DNA of 64,000 nt from Rhodobiaceae bacterium (GTDB lineage Bacteria > Pseudomonadota > Alphaproteobacteria > Parvibaculales > Parvibaculaceae): assembly GCA_003330885.1 (NCBI GenBank), contig CP030277.1, forward strand, positions 1,054,001-1,118,000, written 5' to 3'. Positions 1 to 8,777 of this stretch are shown in pieces. Numbering within the stretch: position 1 is the first letter of the stretch; each line of letters begins with the position of its first letter. The notes beneath the pieces were generated by a model. It had not been told where the DNA came from. It was given only the letters and a program-made list of their open reading frames with translations, and searched no databases. Both the position numbers and the translations under genes were made by a program.

Positions 1-2
1 CG

Positions 3-245
3 TCGCCACGTCTTCACACCTGGCTCATCGAAAACCAGTACTTCGGGCCCTACATCGCCGACTGGGAACGAGACAGGATCATTCCGATCCGTGCGAAGGT
101 CATCGCGGTTTCCATGATGACAGCCAGCGGTCTGTGGTTGGCGCTTGGCACCAACGCACCTCTCATAGTTGTCTTTGGCGTTGTTTCGATTCTTATCGGC
201 GTCGCCAGCTATGTCGTAACGCGACCAAGCCAACCATCAAACTAA
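3..245 (+). CDS. DUF454 (YbaN-like) inner membrane protein, 3' part
   Basis: An open frame enters from the left edge and ends at a TAA at 243-245, giving about 80 residues. It contains SPRLHTWLIENQYFGPYIAD followed by a charged stretch, a hydrophobic segment beginning near VIAVSMMTASGLWLAL, and a second one (PLIVVFGVVSILIGVASYVV). This W-L/FGPYI/DW pattern followed by two membrane helices matches the DUF454 (YbaN) family of small inner membrane proteins, whose function is unknown. The N-terminus lies outside the window. It converges on the TPR-SPOR gene with only 10 bases between the stops. Confidence 0.75.
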   Translation, partial: SPRLHTWLIENQYFGPYIADWERDRIIPIRAKVIAVSMMTASGLWLALGTNAPLIVVFGVVSILIGVASYVVTRPSQPSN

Positions 246-255
246 GAACGGCATC

Positions 256-1794
256 CTATCTGGCTGCCAGAATGCAGTCTTGCCCCCGAGCCTTGAGCGC
301 ATTGCAAAGGGCTTTAGCTTCGTTGCTGGAATGCACTGGTCCAATCTGCAGTCGGTAAAAAATACCGCGCGCACCAAGGTCTGCCTCTACGATGTAGGGT
401 TGCCTTTGACCGATTAATACCTGATGGGCCGCTACGGTTTTATCCCAAGCTGCCGTCGCATCCGACGCTGAGCGGAAGGATCCGATTTGTACACGGAGAC
501 CACGCGGTGCGGGGCTGGCGTCACTTGCAGTTGTCGCGGCGCCTGCTGCAACCCGAACCGGCGTCGCAGTTGGAGTTTGTCGTGCAGGTGCCAGAAGGTT
601 TCCATCGCGGGAAACCGGGGTTGGCCTGGAACTATCAATAGATGCCGTGGTCATGGGATCACCCGATGGAACAGCCGCGACCCGCACTGGGTTTCCTGTC
701 GACGCCGAAGGTGGTTGGACAAAGCGCGTTACGGTAGCTTCCCAGCCGGTGCTGGTCGCCCGAGGAGGTGGCAGTGCCTCTGATAACGGGCGTACAGTAA
801 CATTGCCGCTCTGAGGCTCGATGGCAGCAACATTGGGCGGGGTCAGTGTTACGGCCTGGCCGGCGCTAGAAGCCGCATTAGGGATACGGATGCCATCCAG
901 GTCAGCAGATCGGGTGTTTTCGCTGCGATCGTTCTCCACGCTTGCTGTGACAACGGGCGACGACACTTGCTGCGATGATTGAGCAGCCTGCGATGCAGTA
1001 ATTGTTGGTGCAGGTTCAGGAATAGATGCAGTAATGATAGGTGCTTCGACGGGCTTTGCGGCGGCTACCTGGGTTAGGCGTGAACCGTCCCATTCTGCCA
1101 GTGCAGTTTGTGCCGGGGCAAAGTTCACCTCCAGTTCCAGCGAGTGCGCTGCATCTGCGAGCGCCGCCCGCTCGTTCCCAAGTTCTTTGTGCGAAAGCGC
1201 CCGTGCAAAATAGGTAAGATGCGCGCGGGCGCCCATGCCTAGGGTCAGGGCACGATCATAATCAACAATCGCCTCACTATGGCGCCCAAGGTGGCGGCGC
1301 AAATTGCCCCGGTTGTGAAAGGCCGACGCATAATTCGGCGCTAGTTCTATGGCTTTGTCATAGTCGCGAGCTGCCCGCTCCTGTTGTCCCATCCCAGCAT
1401 AAGCTACCGCTCGATTATAGTAGCTCCGTGGTAAGATGCTGGCGGGCAATCCGCCTTGCCAGATGGCGCTGGTATAGTCCGCGACCGCATGACCACCGAG
1501 CCCCAACTTTTGGTTGGCGATTCCCCGGTGATGGTAAGCCAGAGCCATCCGTTCAGCATCGAGTGCATTGCCCTCAATCGCTGCGTTTAGATAGTCAATG
1601 GCTTCTAATGCTCGACCAGACTGAATAGCGGCCGTCCCAGCGTTCAAGGAAGCGATTGCGTCAGCTTCCTCTTCACTGGTCGCAGCATTTGCTTGGAATA
1701 CCAAGGCGCTGCCTACTAGAAAAACTCCTAGAAAGAGCCCAATGCGCAGCGATGCTCGGGTGCCATCTATGGCAGCAGTCAGGTTCACAAACAT
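256..1794 (-). CDS. TPR-repeat protein with C-terminal SPOR domain
   Basis: This 512-residue envelope protein has an N-terminal hydrophobic signal (about residues 15-38, ending QANAATS). Tandem TPR-like helices follow at roughly 45-235, with repeats such as YYNRAVAYAGMGQQERAARD and FHNRGNLRRHLGRHSEAIVD. A long Pro/Thr/Ser-rich linker spans about 240-430, and a SPOR module (RVQIGSFRSASDATAAW to RLQIGPVHSSNEAKALCNAL) closes the protein. SPOR domains bind denuded septal glycan, so a periplasmic role at the division site is inferred. A GAGAGG ribosome site precedes the ATG. It converges with the upstream DUF454 gene. Its partner is not evident from the neighbours. Confidence 0.8.
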   Translation of the reverse strand: MFVNLTAAIDGTRASLRIGLFLGVFLVGSALVFQANAATSEEEADAIASLNAGTAAIQSGRALEAIDYLNAAIEGNALDAERMALAYHHRGIANQKLGLGGHAVADYTSAIWQGGLPASILPRSYYNRAVAYAGMGQQERAARDYDKAIELAPNYASAFHNRGNLRRHLGRHSEAIVDYDRALTLGMGARAHLTYFARALSHKELGNERAALADAAHSLELEVNFAPAQTALAEWDGSRLTQVAAAKPVEAPIITASIPEPAPTITASQAAQSSQQVSSPVVTASVENDRSENTRSADLDGIRIPNAASSAGQAVTLTPPNVAAIEPQSGNVTVRPLSEALPPPRATSTGWEATVTRFVQPPSASTGNPVRVAAVPSGDPMTTASIDSSRPTPVSRDGNLLAPARQTPTATPVRVAAGAATTASDASPAPRGLRVQIGSFRSASDATAAWDKTVAAHQVLIGQRQPYIVEADLGARGIFYRLQIGPVHSSNEAKALCNALKARGQDCILAAR

Positions 1795-1941
1795 GCCTCT
1801 CTCACCCCATCTTCCATGAGCCGGTCAATGACCGAATCACAGCGGCTGTAGGGGTAAAGAGTAGGTCAATGTACTGGTTTTGTCGCCACCCCAGGATTCT
1901 CGCTCAAGTGGAGGAATCTCCGGAGGTGGCGGCGTTTTGTC

Positions 1942-2310
1942 TTAACTCGACGCGGCGTCTCCGAGGGGATTGTCGCCATACTCATTGCTGCCCGGTGTTC
2001 CTGGCTGCACAAACCAGTAAATCAGGACAAGTGCCCCAATGAGTGGAATGAGCGCAATCAGGTACCACCAACCGCTGCGGTCAATGTCATGCAAACGACG
2101 AACACCAACAGCGATCCCAGGCACCAACAGTCCAAGTGTGACGAGTGTGCCCAAGATGGATGATCCGAAAAGCAAGTTGTCGATGACACCTGCAACTATC
2201 GATAGGAGGATGACGAACAGCACCCAAAACCAGTACTCAGAACGCGATGACCGTGTGTCGAAGTCGATATATCTGGACAGGCCAGATGAAATTGCTTCTT
2301 GAAAAGACAT
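1942..2310 (-). CDS. DUF805 membrane protein
   Basis: This 122-residue polytopic protein has the DUF805 hallmarks: an N-terminal amphipathic segment ending in RSSRSEYWFWVLFV, then hydrophobic helices, the motif VGVRRLHDIDRSGWW, and a final helix before NEYGDNPLG. The family is widespread in bacteria with no firm function. The ATG at 2310 was chosen over one at 2343 because AAGGGGAAGGGG sits just upstream and the family starts at this point. It lies alone between glmS and the TPR-SPOR gene on the same strand. Confidence 0.85.
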   Translation of the reverse strand: MSFQEAISSGLSRYIDFDTRSSRSEYWFWVLFVILLSIVAGVIDNLLFGSSILGTLVTLGLLVPGIAVGVRRLHDIDRSGWWYLIALIPLIGALVLIYWFVQPGTPGSNEYGDNPLGDAASS

Positions 2311-2378
2311 GGTTCCCCTTCCCCTTAAGGTTTGTAGGGGCATGAAACCACGTTTTGCATGCCTTGTAAGCTCTGTTC

Positions 2379-4202
2379 TTACTCAACGGTCACGGATTTC
2401 GCGAGATTTCGCGGCTGATCGACATCTGTACCTTTTGCCACAGCCGTGAAATACGCCAGGAGTTGCACAGGGATCGTGGCCAAAATTGGCTGAATAAAGG
2501 GATCACAGGTTGGGAGCTCGACATTCTGCCAAGGTGCATCGGCTGCCCTTGAAATACCTTTTTCATCGGAGATCAGGAGGACCTTGCCGCCCCGAGCGAT
2601 GACTTCCTGCATGTTAGAGACCGTCTTGTCGAACAGTCTGTCACTGGGCGCAATAACAACGACGGGAACATCTTCGTCAATTAGTGCAATCGGACCATGC
2701 TTCAATTCTCCAGCAGCATAGCCTTCTGCATGGATGTAGGAGATTTCCTTGAGTTTGAGAGCGCCCTCCAGCGCAATCGGATAGTTGGCCCCACGGCCCA
2801 GATAAAGCACATCACGTGCGCGAGCGAGCGAGTGTGAGAGTTCTTCCAATTTGGCCGTATGGCCGAGAGCCGAGGAAACATGCCGGGGAACCTCAAGCAG
2901 AGACCGGACAAGATGGTTCTCCTCATTTTGTGAGATCGTGCCACGTGCTCGACCTGTCGCAATAGCGAGGGCTGCAAGCACAACGAGCTGGCAGGTAAAT
3001 GCTTTTGTCGATGCAACCCCAATTTCGGGTCCTGCAAATGTTGGCATAATTGCATCTGACGCCCGGGCAATGGTCGACTCCGTCACGTTGACGATCGACA
3101 AAATGTGTTGACCCTGCTCACGACAATAGTTGAGAGCTGCATGAGTATCCGCAGTCTCCCCTGATTGGGAGATGAAAATAGCGAGTCCGCCGTCAGGAAG
3201 CGCTGCTTCGCGATAACGGAATTCCGACGCGATATCGATCTCTACAGAAATTCGCGCCTTTTCTTCAAACCAGTATTTTGCAACATGGGCCGCATAGGAT
3301 GCAGTGCCACAGGCGATGATTGTGATTTTTGGGACGGTTGCCAGATCAAAGGGAACGTGTGGAAGTCTGATCGTCTCGCTCATCGGATCGATATAGTCGC
3401 CCAACGTATGTCCGATGACTTCCGGTTGCTCGAAGATCTCCTTCGCCATGAAGTGTCGGTGGTTGCCTTTGTCGACCAATTGAGAAGACGCATCTGTAAT
3501 TTTGATGGGGCGCTCAACAATATCACCGGCAGCGTTTCGGATTGTAACACTGGCGCGTCGAATTTCTGCCCAATCGCCATCGTCAAGGAATGTGACACGA
3601 TTGGTCATAGGCGCCAGCGCGAAGGCATCAGAGCCGAGATACATCGCGCCATCGCCATAGCCAACGGCAAGCGGGCTGCCACGACGCGCACCAACAATAA
3701 GGTCCTCTTCCCCCTGGAACACAACACCCAGCGCAAATGCACCTTCGAGCATATCGAAAGCCGCTTTTGCTGCGTCCACAGGTGCAAGCCCACTTTTGAG
3801 GTGTGATGATATTAGATGTGCCACAACCTCAGAGTCCGTATCTGTCTGAAATGCAGCTCCCGAGGCGACCAGGCCTTCTTTGAGTTCTCTAAAGTTCTCG
3901 ATGATGCCGTTATGAACAATTGCTACATCCTCAGTGACGTGCGGATGGGCGTTTCTCTCGTTGGGTGCGCCGTGGGTCGCCCAGCGGGTGTGACCAATGC
4001 CAATGACACCTTTCAGAGGATCGTCACGCAGACAGGATTCTAGATTGGACAGCTTGCCTTCTGCTCGACGACGGTTGATTTCCCCGTCAAGAAGCGTCGC
4101 AATGCCTGCAGAGTCATATCCGCGATACTCAAGCCGCTTAAGCGCCTCAAGTATAATAGGAGAAGCTGTTTCGTCGCCGACGACACCGATGATTCCGCAC
4201 AT
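2379..4202 (-). CDS. glmS: Glutamine--fructose-6-phosphate aminotransferase (isomerizing)
   Basis: This cytoplasmic enzyme makes glucosamine-6-phosphate from fructose-6-phosphate and glutamine, the first committed step to UDP-GlcNAc. The 607 residues match the usual length. Cys2 (MCGIIGVVGDE) is the N-terminal nucleophile of the Ntn glutaminase domain (about 1-225), with the HTRWATHG and HNGIIENF motifs. Two SIS sugar isomerase domains follow (IIACGTASYAAHVAKYW, SQSGETADTHAAL; LGRGANYPIALEGALKLKE), and the C-terminus DQPRNLAKSVTVE is canonical. It lies 3 bases downstream of glmU, so the two form an operon supplying the cell wall precursor. No glmS ribozyme is expected or seen. Confidence 0.98.
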   Translation of the reverse strand: MCGIIGVVGDETASPIILEALKRLEYRGYDSAGIATLLDGEINRRRAEGKLSNLESCLRDDPLKGVIGIGHTRWATHGAPNERNAHPHVTEDVAIVHNGIIENFRELKEGLVASGAAFQTDTDSEVVAHLISSHLKSGLAPVDAAKAAFDMLEGAFALGVVFQGEEDLIVGARRGSPLAVGYGDGAMYLGSDAFALAPMTNRVTFLDDGDWAEIRRASVTIRNAAGDIVERPIKITDASSQLVDKGNHRHFMAKEIFEQPEVIGHTLGDYIDPMSETIRLPHVPFDLATVPKITIIACGTASYAAHVAKYWFEEKARISVEIDIASEFRYREAALPDGGLAIFISQSGETADTHAALNYCREQGQHILSIVNVTESTIARASDAIMPTFAGPEIGVASTKAFTCQLVVLAALAIATGRARGTISQNEENHLVRSLLEVPRHVSSALGHTAKLEELSHSLARARDVLYLGRGANYPIALEGALKLKEISYIHAEGYAAGELKHGPIALIDEDVPVVVIAPSDRLFDKTVSNMQEVIARGGKVLLISDEKGISRAADAPWQNVELPTCDPFIQPILATIPVQLLAYFTAVAKGTDVDQPRNLAKSVTVE

Positions 4203-4205
4203 GGT

Positions 4206-5579
4206 TCAGTCTTTCTTCTCTTTTGAGCTCTGATGTTTTTCACGAAAAGAAGCGCCCCAGCCACTCTTTTCCATTTGTTTGGCACGGGAAACAGCAAGCG
4301 CGTCCTGTGTCACATCTTTTGTGACAACGCTACCGGACCCAATGTAGGAGCCATCACCAATCTTGACCGGTGCTACGAGGGAGCTGTTAGATCCGACAAA
4401 GGCACCTGCCCCGATATCTGTGAAATGCTTGTTGAAGCCGTCATAGTTGCAGGTGATCGTCCCCGCGCCGATGTTTGCCTCTGCGCCAACCCTTGCATCG
4501 CCAATATAGGTCAGGTGGCTAATCTTTGCTCCTGCCTCGATATTGGCCTTCTTTGTCTCAACAAAATTGCCAATCTTCGCGCCCGGGCCAACCCGTGTCC
4601 CAGGACGGAGCCGCGCAAACGGACCAACAGCAGCACCTTCTTCGATGTGCACACCTTCCAAGTGTGAAAAGCCTTTGACCGTTACATTGTCGCCAATCTT
4701 AACTTTGGGCCTGAACACTACGTTTGGTTCAACAATGACATCTTTGCCAATCTGCGTGTCGATACAGAAATAGACGCTCTCCGGATCATGCAGCGTTACG
4801 CCACTAGCCAGAAACTTCTCGCGCAGTCGTTTTTGGAAAATGGCTTCAGCAGTTGCGAGATCGCCTCGGCTATCGACGCCAATGACGGTGTCGCCGATTT
4901 CGAGAGCTGTTGTCGAACATATAAGACCGCGGTCTTGTGCAATCTGTGGCAGATCCGTGAGATAAATTTCACCGCTCGCCGGGTTAGGCTGGAGATCGGC
5001 AATCATGTCGTGTAGCAATTCCCGGGAAATAGCCATCACACCGCTGTTGCACAGAGTGATCTTTTTCTCGGCTTCTGTGGCGGCCTTTTCCTCAACAATA
5101 CGTTCTAAGGCGCCATCGGCGGAACGAACAAGGCGGCCATAGTTGGTTGGATCATCCGTATCAAACCCAAGTACGACAACGGCTGATCCGGTTGCGCATT
5201 TTTCCCGCATTTCATTCAGAGTGTCAGCTTCGAGGAAGGCTGCATCGCCAAAAACGACGAGTGCCACACCGGGGTCCCGCGGAATTTCGTCAAGCGCACT
5301 TCGTGTCGCGTCGCCCGTACCGTTTGCCTCGTGCTGGATGCAGGTCTGCACCTCATCGCCCCATGACTTGGCGTAGGCAGCGACATCCTCCATATCAGGC
5401 GCAACAACGGTCACAATCTGCTCAGGGGAAATTGCCTTAGTAGCGCACAAGACGTGACCAAGGAGTGGCCGTCCAGCTACTTCATGCATGACCTTCGGCA
5501 TCGCTGATTTCATGCGGGTGCCTTTGCCAGCAGCCAGCACTATGACGGTGGTATCGCGTCCGCTCATTAACTTTTTCAT
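4206..5579 (-). CDS. glmU: Bifunctional GlcN-1-P acetyltransferase / GlcNAc-1-P uridylyltransferase
   Basis: This 457-residue enzyme catalyses the last two steps to UDP-GlcNAc. The N-terminal Rossmann-like uridylyltransferase carries VIVLAAGKGTRMKSAMPKVM (about residues 12-31), QHEANGTGDATRSAL and VFGDAAFLEADTL. The C-terminal half is a left-handed beta helix of hexapeptide repeats (IGDNVTVKGFSHLEG, VGPGAKIGNFVETKKANIEA, IGAGTITCNYDG) with the acetyltransferase active site. ATG at 5579 or MSG at 5567 could be the start; neither has a strong Shine-Dalgarno site. It is the first gene of glmU-glmS and is preceded by an 8-bp inverted repeat at 5619-5641. Confidence 0.98.
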   Translation of the reverse strand: MKKLMSGRDTTVIVLAAGKGTRMKSAMPKVMHEVAGRPLLGHVLCATKAISPEQIVTVVAPDMEDVAAYAKSWGDEVQTCIQHEANGTGDATRSALDEIPRDPGVALVVFGDAAFLEADTLNEMREKCATGSAVVVLGFDTDDPTNYGRLVRSADGALERIVEEKAATEAEKKITLCNSGVMAISRELLHDMIADLQPNPASGEIYLTDLPQIAQDRGLICSTTALEIGDTVIGVDSRGDLATAEAIFQKRLREKFLASGVTLHDPESVYFCIDTQIGKDVIVEPNVVFRPKVKIGDNVTVKGFSHLEGVHIEEGAAVGPFARLRPGTRVGPGAKIGNFVETKKANIEAGAKISHLTYIGDARVGAEANIGAGTITCNYDGFNKHFTDIGAGAFVGSNSSLVAPVKIGDGSYIGSGSVVTKDVTQDALAVSRAKQMEKSGWGASFREKHQSSKEKKD

Positions 5580-5618
5580 CTCTGTATAAGTGGCTGTAGC
5601 CAGCCAGAATCCGCGCCA

Positions 5619-5641
5619 GAAAATGGCATATCACCATTTTC
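5619..5641. repeat. Inverted repeat upstream of glmU
   Basis: GAAAATGG and CCATTTTC form a perfect 8-bp inverted repeat with a 7-base spacer, 40 bases upstream of the glmU start in the gap after the 4,6-dehydratase gene. It could be a weak terminator for the upstream gene, a leader hairpin or a protein site. No T-tract follows on the minus strand, so terminator function is doubtful. Confidence 0.4.
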
Positions 5642-5661
5642 ACCCAAAATAACTTAATGTT

Positions 5662-7614
5662 TCATTCTGTTGCGCTGGGAGTGTGCGCTGATGAGGGATT
5701 TTGGCCCACCTTGGCTTCCGCGCTTGTGAAGTCGGGAATAAGCCTGCCCATTAACTCTCGAACAGTGGCATCTTCGCCTTGCCCGGCTGCCTGCACCATC
5801 GCCGAGATCCCCTTTTCAACAAAGGCCCGATCCGCAACCCGTGGCCGCGCTGCCATCATGGCAGCATGGCTTGTGGGCAGAAGTTCTTCAGCATCGTCAA
5901 ATAGGTCCTCGTAAAGACGTTCTCCTGGCCGCAGGCCGGTGATTTCAATCTCAATATCCTGGTTCGGCGTTAATCCAGCGAGTTTGATCATCTCGTTGGC
6001 CATATCAAGGATCTTCACGGGTTTGCCCATGTCCAAAACGAGAATTGCACCACCCTCGTCTATTGTGTCATCTCTCAAGGTTGCAGCTTGAAGGACCAGC
6101 TCAACAGCTTCACGGATAGTCATGAAATAGCGTGTCATTTCTTCATGGGTTACCGTGATGGGACCACCCTTGCGAAGTTGTTTCTCAAACAGAGGTATGA
6201 CCGATCCCGCAGACCCCAACACATTGCCGAACCTAACCGTGACAAACCGGGTCCGGTTGTCCTTGCGGGCATCAATATCGAGTGCTTGGCAATAGGTCTC
6301 CGCAATCCTTTTGGAGGCGCCCATGGCGTTTACCGGGTGGGTTGCCTTGTCGGTCGAAATCATCACCATCGTGTCGATGCCATGGCGCACAGTTGCGTCG
6401 GCAATGTGTTTCGTGCCCATCACATTGGTAAGGACCGCTTGTGATGGTTGCGGCTCCAGCATAGGAACATGCTTCAAGGCTGCTGCGTGAAACACAATCT
6501 CGGGTCGCTCTTGGGTGAACACCCGCTCGACATGGTCAGCATCTCGCACGTTCCCAATGATTGCTGATCGAGAGATCGTCGAAAAGTTCTCACCAAGTTG
6601 ACGGTCAATTTCGTACAGGTTGAATTCGGAATTATCGAACAGCGTCAGATGCGAGGGGCCAAAGCTGGCCACCTGCCGCACCAACTCTGACCCAATGCTG
6701 CCGCCCGCCCCGGTGACAAGTACACGCTTGTTGCCAATGAGGGCGGCCATTGCATCTCGGTCAAGTTCCGCCTGCGGCCTGCTTAAAAGATCTTCTACGT
6801 CGACAGGACGGATATCAATTTCTTGCGCGGACGCTTTTGTTAAAAGCGAGATCTGCGGCAGGCGGTCGAGTTTTAGACTATGACTGCGCGCGGTTTCCAG
6901 AAGGTCGCGAACGGGTTGGCCACGCATATCTGGATCAGCAAGCACCAGACTTGAGAGGATGTTTCTGTATCCGAGGATGATGTTGGGCAGCTGGTCCACA
7001 TCACCGACAATTTTGACACCTCTGATGCGGCTGCCTATCGGGCGCGAACCGTTTTCCACAATGCCGAGAACCCTGTATCGAGCATTTGGATCGCGGGCCA
7101 TCTTTCTGATGAAGGCTTCTGCTTCATCCGTCGCTCCAATCAGAAGGATAGATTGGACGTTGGTCGTATCTCCTGAAATGCGCAACAGCCCTATCTGCTT
7201 CTCATACCACAACCGAACACCCAGGCGCGCGCCTACCAACAAGGCCGTAAGGACCATTGTATCGATGACAACTGACGAGCGCGGAATGCCGTCAAGCCGA
7301 GCAGTGAGAAACATCACGACGAGAAAAGTAATGTTTATGATCAGCGCCGTTCGACCCAAAAGCAATGCATCATCCACAGAAATGTAGCGCCAGGGAATAC
7401 GGTGGAGTTTCGATTGGAATATGACGATAGCTGCAACGAGCGTGAAGATGCTCGTCGACGTCACAACGAGATCCCAGTCGTAGGCAAAGAGGCCGGTACC
7501 AAGGCGCAGGTATAGCGCAATCGGAAAGGAAATGGCTGCGAGTGCCACGTCAAACAGAAGTATGACGGCGGTGCGATGCCGGGTACCTGACGATGGGAGG
7601 TCTTTGCTTGCCAC
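5662..7614 (-). CDS. Membrane NDP-sugar 4,6-dehydratase, WbpM/FlaA1/CapD type
   Basis: This 650-residue protein has four predicted membrane helices in the first 120 residues, a small Rossmann-like region around 150-260, and a C-terminal extended SDR domain. The NAD-binding motif is VLVTGAGGSIGSELVRQ (about 295-311). The catalytic region STDKATHPVNAMGASKRIAE has Met where classical SDRs have Tyr, with Lys kept; this is the S-M-K arrangement of long WbpM-type dehydratases acting on UDP-GlcNAc. GlmU just downstream would supply that substrate, so a role in making 6-deoxy amino sugars for surface polysaccharide is inferred. The start is GTG at 7614 with GGAG upstream. Confidence 0.9.
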   Translation of the reverse strand: MASKDLPSSGTRHRTAVILLFDVALAAISFPIALYLRLGTGLFAYDWDLVVTSTSIFTLVAAIVIFQSKLHRIPWRYISVDDALLLGRTALIINITFLVVMFLTARLDGIPRSSVVIDTMVLTALLVGARLGVRLWYEKQIGLLRISGDTTNVQSILLIGATDEAEAFIRKMARDPNARYRVLGIVENGSRPIGSRIRGVKIVGDVDQLPNIILGYRNILSSLVLADPDMRGQPVRDLLETARSHSLKLDRLPQISLLTKASAQEIDIRPVDVEDLLSRPQAELDRDAMAALIGNKRVLVTGAGGSIGSELVRQVASFGPSHLTLFDNSEFNLYEIDRQLGENFSTISRSAIIGNVRDADHVERVFTQERPEIVFHAAALKHVPMLEPQPSQAVLTNVMGTKHIADATVRHGIDTMVMISTDKATHPVNAMGASKRIAETYCQALDIDARKDNRTRFVTVRFGNVLGSAGSVIPLFEKQLRKGGPITVTHEEMTRYFMTIREAVELVLQAATLRDDTIDEGGAILVLDMGKPVKILDMANEMIKLAGLTPNQDIEIEITGLRPGERLYEDLFDDAEELLPTSHAAMMAARPRVADRAFVEKGISAMVQAAGQGEDATVRELMGRLIPDFTSAEAKVGQNPSSAHTPSATE

Positions 7615-7759
7615 GCGAATTTAGCTCCGCCGAGTTATTCGAATACGCTGCACCCTGCGACAGCTCAGGGGAGTGATAGCATGGCTTTCATCGCGCTGTC
7701 ACCGAATGAACAGGCCAAAAATACTTGGTTTTCTGCGATTTCTTCTCCGATACTGGGAG

Positions 7760-8746
7760 TTATCCTGCTGCCTGAAGGAGCTTGCTTTCCCATCGATAGG
7801 CATCTCTTACGATTTCGTCCAGATCGTCATGCTCTGGCTTCCATCCAAGAACCCGTTGTGCAAGGTCAGCGTCTGCAACAATCTCGGCAGGGTCTCCAGC
7901 GCGTCTTGCGTCCAACCGGGCTTCAATTTTCTTTCCAGCGACGCGTTCAACAGCTTCGATGACCTGCTTGACGCTTGATCCGTGCCCATACCCGCAATTG
8001 GCAGTTAGGCTGTCACCCCCTGATCGGAGGTACTTCACAGCAGCTTCATGTGCAGAGATCAAATCGCTAACGTGGATGTAGTCGCGGACGCCGGTGCCAT
8101 CCATAGTCGCGTAGTCATCACCGAAAATTTTCATATGGTCTCGAATGCCAAGAGCTGCCTGAACAGCCACCTTGATAAGGTGCGTTGCATCTTTGGTGGA
8201 TTGGCCCGAACGCCCTGCTGGATCAGCACCGGCAACATTGAAGTATCGCAATACAACATAATTGAGCTCGTGAGCCGCGGACACGTCCTGCAACATCCAC
8301 TCGCTCATTAGTTTTGAGCGTCCGTAAGGGGACATGGGGTTCAGCTGAACATCTTCTGTTACAGGCACCTGCTCAGGCGAGCCGTAAACCGCCGCAGTCG
8401 ACGAAAAGACAAAGCGTGGAACATTCTCTGTCACACAACACTCGATAAGGCTGCGGGTCTTAGCCGTGTTATTGGCATAGTACTTGAGCGGATCGGCGAC
8501 GGACTCAGGCACCACAATCGATCCAGCAAAATGCACGACATCAGTGATATTCTTGCGGTTGATCGTTGAACGAACGAGTTCAGCGTCTCCAATATCCCCT
8601 TCGACGAGTTCAGCGCGGGCATCAACCGCCGTTCTGAGGCCTGTAGACAAATTATCTAGGACTGTGACGTCTTCACCGGCATCAGCGAGTGCCAATACCA
8701 TGTGGCTGCCAATATAGCCCGCCCCGCCCGTAACTAGAACGCTCAT
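7760..8746 (-). CDS. galE: UDP-glucose 4-epimerase
   Basis: This 328-residue extended SDR interconverts UDP-glucose and UDP-galactose in the cytoplasm. It shows the NAD motif VTGGAGYIGSHMVLAL at the very N-terminus, the catalytic Ser in VFSSTAAVYGSPE and the YGRSK (YxxxK) motif, and the substrate region ILRYFNVAGADP-like VLRYFNVAGADPAGRSG. The ATG at 8746 is chosen because GGAGG lies 7 bases upstream and the NAD motif follows at once; a longer frame to 9019 would overlap the kinase gene. It sits between the APS kinase fusion and the 4,6-dehydratase, all on one strand, which fits a surface polysaccharide locus. Confidence 0.96.
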   Translation of the reverse strand: MSVLVTGGAGYIGSHMVLALADAGEDVTVLDNLSTGLRTAVDARAELVEGDIGDAELVRSTINRKNITDVVHFAGSIVVPESVADPLKYYANNTAKTRSLIECCVTENVPRFVFSSTAAVYGSPEQVPVTEDVQLNPMSPYGRSKLMSEWMLQDVSAAHELNYVVLRYFNVAGADPAGRSGQSTKDATHLIKVAVQAALGIRDHMKIFGDDYATMDGTGVRDYIHVSDLISAHEAAVKYLRSGGDSLTANCGYGHGSSVKQVIEAVERVAGKKIEARLDARRAGDPAEIVADADLAQRVLGWKPEHDDLDEIVRDAYRWESKLLQAAG

Positions 8747-8777
8747 GCATCCCTCCTGGTCTAAACCCTTTGTATGG

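Noticed and set aside
4203-4205. glmS ribozyme
   Set aside because: Only 3 bases lie between glmU and glmS, leaving no room for the ribozyme, and this group does not use it.
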